NCBI GenBank assembly: GCA_963575645.1
Contig: OY754476.1
Location: 2,356,001 to 2,420,000, forward strand
DNA: 64,000 nucleotides
Origin: Xanthostigma xanthostigma
Lineage: Eukaryota > Arthropoda > Insecta > Raphidioptera > Raphidiidae
Direction: 5' to 3'
Shown here: piece by piece, positions 41,301-53,300 of the stretch
Layout: each line of letters opens with the position of its first letter
Position numbering within the stretch: the first letter of the stretch is position 1
Translations under genes and position numbers: made by a program
Notes under the pieces: model-generated
Told to the model about the DNA's origin: nothing
The model's input: only the letters and a program-made list of their open reading frames with translations
Databases searched by the model: none

Positions 41301-44300
41301 AGGTGTAATAAAGTAATTTTCTTGCGTTTAATAAACACTAATGCACTGAAGCGTCACTTCCTTCCGGTTTTAAGTTGAAGCTCTTCCTAACGGAACTGGA
41401 GGTCAAGACAGGGGCCTCACTGCTTGTCTTTATTACTGCATAATGCGTTATACATATTACATTAGTCGGTGTCTATCTATCTATGATCTTTTGCTCTTTA
41501 TCACGTTGGCTCCCAAGTTTGTTTCACGCAGTCGTCGTGCTAATAATGAAAGCCCAACCAAAATATTTTGCCACTGCGCACTCAAAAGACGGTTTTGAAT
41601 GTTTTCGGAAAAGAAGGTCATTTTTGTGAATTTTTTCAAGGAAAACTATGTGAATTTTTGGATTTGGAGTTTTACTATCTAAAAGTATACACATTCAAAA
41701 ATATTATGTTTATTTTTTTTATTTAAAAATATCAAAAATTGACAAGATTATTGTATGAGCTTTGGAGCGCCGTAAAAAGATCTGCGTAATCGGTACCCAC
41801 TAACGTTTCTTAGAAAATCATCTAAAACAAAAAAAAACATGAAGATTATTAAATTAGATACTATAATCTAGTACTTGTCATAGCCGAATTTGAAAATATC
41901 GATTTAAGACAAAATGGCCGATGTTTGAACATAAATATAGCGATTTTTGGACCAAAAATTAATTATTATTTGGCCTATAAAACAAAAACTAAGTAACCAA
42001 AAAAAAAAAAAATCCTATGACAAGTACTGGATTATAGTATCTAATTTAATATTTTTGTTTTTTTTTTTTTATTTAGATGATTTTTGAGGAAACGCCAGTG
42101 AGTACCGATCTTTTTACAGCGCTCCAAAGATCATACAATAAAAATAATATTTCTGAATGTGTATACGTTTAGATACTAAAACTCCAAATCCAAAAACTCA
42201 CATAGTTTTCCTTGAAAAAATTCACAAAAATGACCTTCTTTTCCGGCTCCTATAGGTGGATATCTCCCCTTTATCTTAGGTCGCGCCTAAAGAATTGTTA
42301 GTTCAAAAATCGACCCTATTATTTATTAGGGCACCATGTAGACTATTTGAATGCGTGAAAATAAATATTCCACGCTTTGAAAATAAAGCCCTAAATATAG
42401 TCACCAATCCAAGATAGCCAATGTTACTTCTTTTCAGGTGGCGTGGATGCACTATGAACAATCAGCGATTTTATCAGTGCATAATCATGTAATAACTCGT
42501 AATCCACGAATTAGCGTTTCTCACGACAGACAGCGTACTTGGTTCCTACACATAAATAACGTTCAAGAAGAAGACAAAGGAAGATATATGTGTCAAATCA
42601 ACACAGTCACAGCCAAAACGCTCTTTGGATACTTACACGTTGTTGGTAATTACTTAATTTATTATTTACGTTTTTAAACGACCGATCTGTAATGAAATCA
42701 ATTCGAGTTAACTGCGCGTGCGTACAGTGTCCGTTATAGTATTAATAGACGATCGAACTTGGTACGAACCGGACAGCGGATATGGTCCGCTCCGTACCAA
42801 ATCTACTCGTCTAGACAGTAGTCTGCGTGTCCGCGCGGTTCGATGGTTTGCACATCGTACTTGGTTCGTTTCGTACTTATATCCGTGCGTGTGTATACAA
42901 GTACGATTGAACTTGATACATATAACCGTATAATGACGTCATTGTAATTCAAAACGTTGTGCAACATGACAGAAATTTTGACAGAACGCGAAGTTCTTGG
43001 TGAAGTATTGGCATTATATAAAGATTTCCCATGTTTGTGGGATCTATCAGATAAGTTATATTGTAACAGAGATGCGCGTAACAACGCTCTAGAAATTCTT
43101 CGGGAGTGTTATTCAAAATATGATTTTCGCTATCAAGCGATTTTATTAACTTCATATGACTAAATTCATCGAGATCTTTCAAATAGACTTTTGCCCACTC
43201 CTTTCTTTTCTTCCTTGTTGTTTGTGGCGGCATTAACGTTGCCGCTAGAGCAAACGCAATTTTCGCGCGCTTAATCGGAGGCATGATGTTCCGCCATACC
43301 ATGTCCGTTTCCGGCCTGTACCAAATTCGATCGTCTATTAATACTATTAGATTATTCTGTAGTTCGAACGGAGGTAAACAATAAACAATAATTGTTTAAG
43401 GACCAGGGCACGGATGCAAATTTTTATGTCGCAATTATGCGAATCGGCCGCTTCTAGATCGTCCGGTGCAGCAACCAACAATATAAGCTCGCACCCTATT
43501 CGCTGAAATTTACAGCTGATGCCTAAGTCGTACGTTTGCGTGACACCATGCCATGATTCCTATAAGGTCCCACTCTCGCGCGATCCAGGGATTGATGTGT
43601 TCGTTGCACATTCGCAAGTTTGCGACTGATTCGCATAATTGCAATATATGGCCCTGATAAACTGTCAACGGCAACTATTAAATTAAAAGAATATATCTAA
43701 TTCAGACGTAAAATAGTTTCTATCGAAAAAAATCGCATTTAGGATTTTTATAGTCGGTATATTCAAAAAGATGTTTAGTTTATTAGTTTACACAAAAAAA
43801 ATGTCTTTAAATTTGTTTTAGAACGGCAAAGATATATTAAAACGTCAAAATAGAGTTTTTCAGTCAATTTAAAATGTGTGTTTTTGATTTTTTGAACTAA
43901 GAAGTGAATAGAAAAATTGTAAAGAAGTTACTGTATAAAAATATAAAAAAGAAAAATGACTATGCGATGAAAGCTATTGTGTTTCTCGATAAGTTTGATA
44001 ATTATTCAATTTTTGACACTTTGTATTAATTAAATTACAAAAGATTGATTAATAATTCTTTCTGAAATAAATTGAAACCTTCTGAATAGAAGCCCGTTTG
44101 GTTATATATAAATATATATAGCTAAAAAGTAAGGCCTGTTTTTATAAATCCAGGGAATTGATAGCAGAATAGCAATAATGGGGTCACCCCACACTTTTTT
44201 GTTGGAATAATAAAAATTTTATTCTTAGCAGAGAAAACGCAAAAATATATATAAAATAGAACATGCACGTGTTGCGTCCACTAATCTGTCAGATTGAAAA

Positions 44301-47300
44301 CAAACCACATGGAAGATAATTTATCTACATCTCTCTCTATAAATAAAGAAGTGTGACTATATTCTACATCAGATAACGCTTTAAGTTCAGCGTTTAAAAA
44401 ATATATGTTTCTTTAATTCCTATTTGCAACTAACAGAAAAGACGTAAGAACGAAAGTCGGTTTATATTATTTGTTCAATCAAAATTTTCTATGTGGGACG
44501 ACCCTATTTCCAATGTCTATACAAGGCAGCGTAGCATCTGAATCATAATGAATATCGATTATTTCATTTGATTTTCAGTTTCTATCTAATATTTTTTTAC
44601 CTGTAGATATGCCGCAGTGCGTATAGTATCGGAAACTTTATTACATCACAAGTTCAAACAAACTTATTTGAAATGTAAAAACTCTTTCTGCTTCATGCAT
44701 TTTAAAAGAAATATGTCCAAAGCTTCGGTAAAAATTACGCTCTTTCTATTGGCTACTTGCCGGTATCGGTTTATAAAAGGCTAACTGTTATAAAAATTGA
44801 GCATTGAAAAACGTTGAAAAAATATCAAATTTTTTCGTCCAAGTAGACGATATAAAGGTGGCACTTCACATGGCTATTTGTGTTCGCTATTGGGTGTTTG
44901 TTGTATTTGGCAAAATATATGACGTTCAAGACGAACGTGCAAATAGAGGCAAATACGACGATCCACACATGGCAGTCAAATAGCAAACACACAAACATTT
45001 GGTAGCAGAACGCAAGGCTCAAAATTCCAGGAATTTTAGCACTGTTTCATTGTCCCAATTCATATTCAATAGTAATTGTTCCAGTTCTCGCTCACAGCAT
45101 AGACACAAAAATACTGCACGTCCGTACAGGTTCACGGCGCGTGCGCTTCTGAATATGGCCATTGTGTGGACGGTTTATTTGTGTATTTGCCTATTTGACT
45201 TCTTTGATGTGCCTCGAAAAAGCGACAAGCGCACGGTAACGAGTATTTGGTATTGGCCTTATTTGTCCAATAGGCAAATAAGGCCAACACTTTGTCAAAT
45301 AGACTATCCACAGTTGGTAATTGTTTGCCAAATATGCCAAATACACACAAATACAAATAGCCATGTGAAGTGCCGGCATAATAAGTTTAAAAAAAACCTT
45401 TGAAAATACAGGACATCAGTTGAAAAACATGTATACAAAATGTTTTAAATCTATGAAAACTCGATATTATTTAATTACGCGGTGTCGAAAACACGTAAGA
45501 TTTATCTAAGCGAGTTACCCTCAGATAAACATGTAAAAAAACCTAATAATCACATATTTAGAACAGATAATGTGAAACTTTTAAAGAGTGATGAAGCCTT
45601 TTGTGGTTTTTCTTATTCAAAAATTGATTTCAATTCATTGAATTGACATCACGCGACAACTTATGATACAAACGAGTAGGTGCCTACTCCAAGGATAACT
45701 AAGTTTTTGTACGCGCCACGAATCTTAAAGGCTCGGAAGTTAGATGCGAATACAGGCTTGCGCTTGTACAGTCTGTTGAAAAACTACAAACTCGCAATTC
45801 AACAAACCTTACATAGCAATAACTTGACAATAGCGTACTCGGCTGTACTTTAAAGCAGGAAAGCGACAAGTGACAAAGGCAACGAGCGATCACGGTCAAT
45901 CACCGACGAGCGCACGTTCCGTGCAGGTAGCTGGGAGGTGGTGGGAGTATAAACGGCTCTAAAATGTGCCTTTGCGACGCTGTATGTGACTAACTTCAGG
46001 ACCTTTTAGATCCGTGGCACGTACTATAACAGATTATATTGGTAACGTAATTTTGAAACATGCTGTATAATAAAGTGATGTGTATCCACATTAATGTTAA
46101 ACTTCCTGGCCAGTTCGTCGTTTTGTTTTGTGCAAATGGTTTTGCCTCAATCAGACTTAATTAAATAAATTTGTGGCAGCGATGATATGTGAACTTTATT
46201 ATATTATTATATAGTATATATTATTCAGTTTCAGTGGCGGACTTTTAAAGCGTTATGAAAACTTTTGCTTCGATTTCGTGCAACAAAACAGGACAAAATC
46301 GAATTAATAAATTAGGCTAGATTTACATGAGAGGCATTAAACGCGCGTTTACAATTTCAATACAATTGCATATAACTGTTTATATGATAACGCGCGTTAG
46401 TGGGCGACGCGCGTTCAACGCCACGATAACGCAAATACCCTGTCTACGCGCGTCAACGCGCGCTTAGATCATGTCTAACTAAACATTGATTAGCATTGAT
46501 GTATTCAGATGCAACGAGCGATTTGAAACGATAGGTTCCTACTGTCCAATATTTTCGATTATTTTTTCTAAAAAGTTTTCTTTAAAATAAAAAATGGATG
46601 GAGAAGAATTTGATTATGATCTATCATCGACGAAATAGTAGTTGAAAAATTTAGGTTCATAATTCCTGAGACTCGGATAAAGTGTAATGTACAAGCTTGA
46701 GGTAATTCTATTTTGTAAAATTAGGATGAACCCAATATTTTCGATTTTTTCTATGACGCTGTCTTCTTCGATATAGCATCCATAAACAGATTGCATCTGC
46801 AACGGCCATCTTCGACAGAATACAACACTCGACTAGCGTATAAACTATAACCATGTGAAAAGTAGTATAAAAAAATATAGTTTAAAAAAAACTAAAAAAC
46901 ACGCTTTATATCGGACTAAAAAGTAAAAAATAATTGTTTTAAAATAAGCTTAAAAAGCGTGGGGCGCTTTGTTCCACATTTTCGTACATCGAGCGCCCAA
47001 CGCTTTTTAAGCTTATTTTAAAACAATTATTTTTTACTTTTTAGTCCGATATAAAGCGTGTTTTTTAGTTTTTTTTAAACTATATTTTATTTTTCACTTT
47101 TTAGTTTGAGGATCTATAAAAGAATTTATTAATCCTGGGGGTCCTAATAAGGATAATGGGAAACTGTTATCAAATTATTGCATTGTCATCGGTCCTTGAT
47201 ACGTATGCAAAGTTTCAAATTAATCAGATCTATAAAAGAATTTATTAATCCTGGGGGTCCTAATAAGGATAATGGGAAACTGTTATCAAATTATTGCATT

Positions 47301-50300
47301 GTCATCGGTCCTTGATACGTATGCAAAGTTTCAAATTAATCAGACTTCGGGAAATTGGTGAAAATAAAGCGTTTACTACAGAGGATCTATAAAAGAATTT
47401 ATTAATCCTGGGGGTCCTAATAAGGATAATGGGAAACTGTTATCAAATTATTGCATTGTCATCGGTCCTTGATACGTATGCAAAGTTTCAAATTAATCAG
47501 ACTTCGGGAAATTGGTGAAAATTATGCTCAAAGATTTAAAAGAATTTATTAATCCTGGGGGTCCTAATAAGGATAATGGGAAACTGTTATCAAATTATTG
47601 CATTGTCATCGGTCCTTGATACGTATGCAAAGTTTCAAATTAATCAGACTTCGGGAAATTGGTGAAAATTATGCTCAAAGATTCCGTTACGGACATACAT
47701 ACATAGTTAGTTACATACATAGTTACAACCCAAACTAATATAAAGCGTTTAAAAATGTCAACGCGCGATTAACGCTCTTCATGTGAGCTAGCCCTTATTG
47801 TATATTCGATATAGGACCACAAGACAAAACAAATTATTTCATTTGTTTAAGGAGGTTGATCCGTTACAGTCCCAATCAAAAGTAAGTCGAATTCTAAATG
47901 GGAACTTTTCCATAATAAATTTTTACAAAAGGTTATAAGTCGATGATACCAATAAATTATTGTCATAAAGACATAAATAAATATTTTTTTTAATATAAAT
48001 TAATTATTTCAGTATTTTACTTAATGGATTAACTTTTGAATTTTTTGTACAAAGATAGGTTAGAAAAAATAAATTTATATAAATATCTGTATTTTACATA
48101 TATTTTGCAGTAAATAATTAAAAATAGAAATTAAAATTAAATCATTAAAAAGTTGAAAATTCAGTTAAAATTGTTAAAATTGTCAAGAATAAAAGTCGAT
48201 AATCGAAATGTGCTAAGGTTTAATATTTTTTTTTTTTTATTAAAAGTTTCCTAATTAAATTGGAAAAAATATTAAAATATGCGTAAGACATCTATGCTTT
48301 ACATAGTTAGTTTTCGGAACTGCTGACATTATTTGGTTATTTGCAAAAAATTAAAATGTACCGTTTGCATGCTAGGTTGATATATTTTCCATAAGACTAC
48401 ATGTAAAAGTTTTTTTTAATTTTTTACTTTATAAAAATCTCCTTATGATTTTGGATTTTTTACAGAAAATTTTGTCATAAAAAAATCTATTAAAAAAACT
48501 TTATTTCAGAATTTTTTCATTATCTTCGTAAAACGGCTCAACCTCCTTAACTCTGTTTTATGCAACAAACGTTTAATCTCGACATAAATTTATTTTAAAA
48601 CGACTTTGTAATTATTGTAGTAAGAAGAGACCTCGAATTATGTAATCGGCAGAGCTGTCTCTTTTATCGAAAAATGGAGAGCTGAATGATCCAGTTGTTA
48701 TTAATTTCGTTTGATCACTTTAGCTTCAAATTTCAAGTGAATTATTTATTTTAGTGCCACCTAATATCGACGATTCGGCAAGTAGCAGTGACGTCATAGT
48801 GCACGAAAATGCTAACGTTACGTTGACGTGTAAAGCTACGGGTACACCAACACCTACTGTTAGATGGAAACGCGACGACAACTCCAAGATTAATATCAAC
48901 AAGACTTTATCTGGTATATTATTAATTATTCTACAAACCGTCTAGAATTTAATTAACCCTTCAAGCCACGATTTAATTCTAACCAACTGAAATATTTTAT
49001 AGCATTGTTCATTTAGAAGTAACTCACGAAATTTCTAACATTCGATTATTTTTTATACCTTTCTGTCAGCATTTTTGAAGTTTGCATGCCGTGACTTAAA
49101 ATTTATTGTAGAATACGAGAAGTTTCGAGGTTGTCTGTGGATTGAAATCTGTCTATTATGAAACAATTTATTCTGTTAGCCTGTAAATATAAAAATGGTG
49201 GACCATATGCGCAAAAATCCTATATCAGTATTATTTACTAGCTGTTGTGCATTAAGTTTTATTTTGTACATAAATCGTGCGTACAGGTTTCAGAACAACA
49301 AGTGTTTATAAATAATAAAATACTCGTTATTATAATAATATGTAAAGCCGTTAATAATGTAGTTAATTAACTGTGAGGGGTTTGTTTATTATATATATAT
49401 TATGTTTTTACAAACATATTTACTAAAATTGTTTGTATACTCATGTATATTATCATTTTGCATGATACTATAAGGCCCGCAGTTTTCCCTGTTTACTTTC
49501 TCATAGTTATGGTCATAACGGTTAATGAAATGCAACCAAAATAAAGTTAATTAAAATTGCGTACAATTTATGCAACCATCTCTCATGCAAACGGTTTTAT
49601 TAAACGTCAATATTTTTTTTTTTTGGAAGCCACATCGAATAGTAGAGAATTGTACACTTAGAGCCTCAAAAAATAAAAAAAAACAAAAAGGAGATTATAA
49701 ACAAAGCTATCTGATTTATATACTACTAATATAATCGTTTGGTTTGTTCGTTGAAGACCCTGAATAATTACTAAACACTGCTGTGCAGGTTGTGTTTGTA
49801 TAGTGTTCGTGTTTCTTGAGTATTTTATAATTTATACAATACTTGTTTAGGGCCCATTTGAACATAAAACTAAAGTGCCGCTCTGCTAAACTACGGTTTG
49901 ATATTTATACCAAATTATACTATCAACCATAATTAACAAGGTGTGGTTAGCCATATCTCACCCCGATAATATCAGATAAAAAGCAGACACGTAACTAAGA
50001 GACAAGGGTGAGTTCACCTTAATGCCTATCTAACCATGACTTGAAGAAAAAGTCAAATACACCCATCCCCCGATTTACACGGTACTTGTTTTACACGTTT
50101 TCGCTTTTACACGGTTTTCCAAATAAGTTTTCTTTTGTTTTTATCGCACTCTACTAAATGCTACTGTGATTGAACACGTGCGCTGTGTACACATCTCATG
50201 GGGAATCCCGAGATTATGTGCTGACTTGCTGCACACGCACACTGTGTCTGTATTTCTTCGCGTAAAATTAAAGTTTTATCTACGGAAAATTGTATTTGAG

Positions 50301-53300
50301 TGAAAGTTTCACAGTTTCAGAACCTGTCAATGCATTTTATTTTTATTTCTGTGTACACCTAAAAATATTGAAAAAAATCACAACTGTTAAATAGCAAAAT
50401 TATGCATTTTCTGCAAGCTTTTCGATTTACACGGTTTTGACTTGAACATTTTTAATTTTCGATTTACACGTTTTTCTCAGAAACGTATCTACCGTGTAAA
50501 TCGGGGGATAGGTGTAGTATGTACCTATAGCAATTTTCATTCGGTATATTAGCTAGAAATGTGAAAATCTTTATTTCAGATTAAAATATTGGATTTAAAA
50601 TTCATCATGAAAAACTAGGAGAATTCTATCATTATTTACATTTAATGAGTTTCACACTCATTAAATGTCCACAGAATGAAGTTGGCAACGTCAATGTGTA
50701 TAATATATTAAATTAATTTTCGGTAAAAGTCTTAGCTGCTGCTCACTGTTTTTTTGTTAAAAAAAAATACGATTATCGTATTACTATTATGTAATATTCA
50801 CCGGACAAGATCTATATTTCTCTCTTTCTCTTATTATATCTATCCAATTTACTCTTTATCGCGGGTCACACTAAACTGCTTGTCAGCCGCTGCTGATCAG
50901 CGGCGGACAGTAGCACCAGCAAGCAGCGGCAGGCAGCCCGGTCACACTACGGCTGCTACTCGCTAGTCTGTCAATCCGGTCACTACATAATCGAACATAA
51001 ACCACGTGGTACGTGATGGTTTACTCGCCTATGATGCGGTCTGACTGCGCCGCTCGCTGGTGGTAGCGGGTGCGAGTGAGTCACATGACCTGCTAGACGC
51101 CGCTGCCTGGCTACCAAAATAAAACATGTCCAATTTCACTAGCCGCTGATAAATACTCGCCGGCTGGCGGCACCAGCGGCGAATTTTATGCTCACACCAA
51201 GCTGATTGATGGCTGACAGTAGCGGCTTCCACAACTCGCGGTTGGCAACCAGCCTAGTGTGACCCGCGCTTTTGATGCTGCAAATTAGTGACATCATAAG
51301 CCAGCTATTTTTTAAATGACGTTTCACCGACAGAAGTTGAAAAATGGAAAAAAACTGGCAATTTTAAATTTCAAAGTACTTGAGTGTGCACGTCGGGCCC
51401 ATTCCAAAAATAATTCTGGTTACGTGCCTGTTTATAAGAGGCTTGTGTAGATTTTCTGTAGGCACTTTTATTGAGACACAGTTTTTTGATTTATTTTAAT
51501 TATTTATATCCACATGATTTTTTAGTGCCAGAATGGGAAAGCGAAACCTTAGAATTAAATCGTATCAGTCGATTAGACATGGGTGCTTACCTGTGCATCG
51601 CCACCAATGGGGTGCCACCAACTGTAAGCAAACGAATTAAAGTCAGCGTTGATTGTAAGTACATTATCATAGTATATTTTAAGCTTTGGGTTTAAGGGGA
51701 TACAGTAGTAGACGAACAGTTTGCTGCGGGGCAACGGTAAGGAGCGAAGACGTAAGTATAGATAGTATAGAGTCTATACTTTCTATACTTACGTCGTCGC
51801 TCCTTACCGTTGCCCCACAGCAAAAACCTTTCATTCAGTCTAAACTATAGACTGAATCTATTCAAAAAAGACTTATCATTTCTATATTCTAAACAGTTCA
51901 TCTAGGTAGCTCGTCAACAAGTAAAACATTAAATAATTTATTCAATTTTGACACACTACGTACACGAATATATGTTGCATATTTTTAAACGCGGATGAAA
52001 AGTTTGGATGCGGAATAATTTACAAAAAAAAAGCTTTACCATTCCGAAATATCGCTAAAGCTTCGTTTGTTAGTCATCCAAACTTTTCCTCCACGTCTAA
52101 TATTTATTATTGAAACATTCATATCATTGTAAACAAACTTCCCTAGCTGTTGGTTTCAGTCATAGGTATTAGAAACAAAGAAACAAATATTAAACACTCA
52201 TATTATCTTCAAAAATAAAAGAAATAACTACTGAAGTTTTCTTAAAAAGGCGCAACGACATGGCCAGACAGATAGCGCAGAAAGTTTAGAAGCAACTGGT
52301 ATAAATCATTGTCAATAAAATAGATATCCAAAAATATTATTTTAGTACTGCAGTGTAGCTTGGAAGAAAATTATTTGACTTTATAGTCTAGGAGTTTTAT
52401 TACGAACTACACATTTTGGTATCTAAGGTTGAATCTTTAAAATGCTAACAGATTTCAATCAGAATATACTTTAGGGATACATTTATGTCGTAAAATGTTA
52501 TCGTTTTAAAACACTGATGTTTTATTAGTGTGGTTTACCATACAAGTTCTGTATATAAGGTTAAATCTTCTTCTTTTTTTATTCAAAAAGACAATACGGG
52601 ATATTCGTAAATCTGGATGTAGCGTATTTTACATTTGATCAATATAATAAAATTATTATTAACTGATCGGTTTGTGTATTTACATTTCTTATCAATTTAT
52701 TAGAAACAATCGTTTCAACAATATTTATGCGCCATTATTATTTTATACAGTATGTAAACGCGTAAGGTGCACATAGGGAAATTAGCATTGGGAAAAAATA
52801 CTTAGATCAGAGTTAGTCATGACTGCATTAATTGTTATTTCTATTGAATTATCGTGGTAATCTTGAGGATTTCTATTTTATTTTGATTTATTTTTATTTT
52901 ACTTGGCTTTTTTAATAATAAAAAGCTCTTATAAATCATTATTTTAATTTTTTTGTACAAAAATAAAACAAAAAAACAACTCCATCTGTTTGGAAACATT
53001 TCATTTAAAAATTGTCTGACTGCTATGACGTTTGCGCGTTGGTAAATCAACGACTCAATGTCTTTAGGTTCAACACGAATAGGCGGAGATATTTGATCTA
53101 GCACCATATTTAAGTATTTTTGGGAATTTAATGTACCATTAATAAAAAAGTCCGATTATGTTGTAATCATTTGAACATTTTCTTCAGTAGTATACACATT
53201 CATTTTGCAAAAGAATATTATCTGTCAAATTGAAAAACAAAATTTCAAGGCTCACTCTGATGCAGTCATTTTTTCCCAATGTTAATTTCCCTATGTGCAC

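Larger units (their letters stand above)
39299..42437 (+). other. DIP intron 2 (3.1 kb)
   Basis: Begins GCAAGA and ends TTTTCAG. Holds a hAT-like sequence at 40131-40392 and two long foldbacks (40664-41226, 41606-42245). No coding recognised. Confidence 0.65.
42737..43346. mobile_element. Internally deleted PIF/Harbinger element
   Basis: Inverted ends TAGTATTAATAGACGATCGA and TCGATCGTCTATTAATACTA are flanked by TTA (42734-42736 and 43347-43349), the PIF/Harbinger duplication. Harbinger elements carry a DNA-binding gene (Myb/MADF-like) and a nuclease gene; fragments of both remain, on opposite strands, and are listed separately. The element is therefore the remainder of a two-gene autonomous transposon, no longer functional. 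Confidence 0.85.
46315..47794. mobile_element. PIF/Harbinger element with transposase relic, hairpin and tandem repeats
   Basis: Ends GGCTAGATTTACATGAGAGG and CTCTTCATGTGAGCTAGCCC are inverted repeats, continued by GCGCGTTTA/GCGCGATTAA; TTA lies on both sides (46312-46314 and 47795-47797). A broken nuclease N-terminus is on the minus strand. The right half holds a ~95-bp-arm hairpin and a four-unit tandem array. About 1.48 kb. Confidence 0.8.
42646..48754 (+). other. DIP intron 3 (6.1 kb)
   Basis: Holds two Harbinger elements with transposase relics (42737, 46315), a Harbinger MITE (44856) and a TA MITE (45709). The stretches 43350-44850, 45380-45708 and 47800-48754 contain nothing recognisable; 43780-44200 and 47940-48540 are very AT-rich. 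Confidence 0.6.
48914..51525 (+). other. DIP intron 4 (2.6 kb)
   Basis: Holds two MITEs (50060, 50861). 48914-50059 and 51268-51525 contain no recognised gene or repeat. Confidence 0.6.

Noticed and set aside
43350..48754. Possible additional DIP exon in intron 3
   Set aside because: Exons 3 and 4 join in phase and complete Ig1 and begin Ig2 at the family's usual place; no further Ig-like sequence was seen between them.
50754..51327. Frames with arginine/alanine-rich sequence on both strands
   Set aside because: They lie in the GC-rich MITE at 50861-51267 and result from its CAGCGGC-type repeats.
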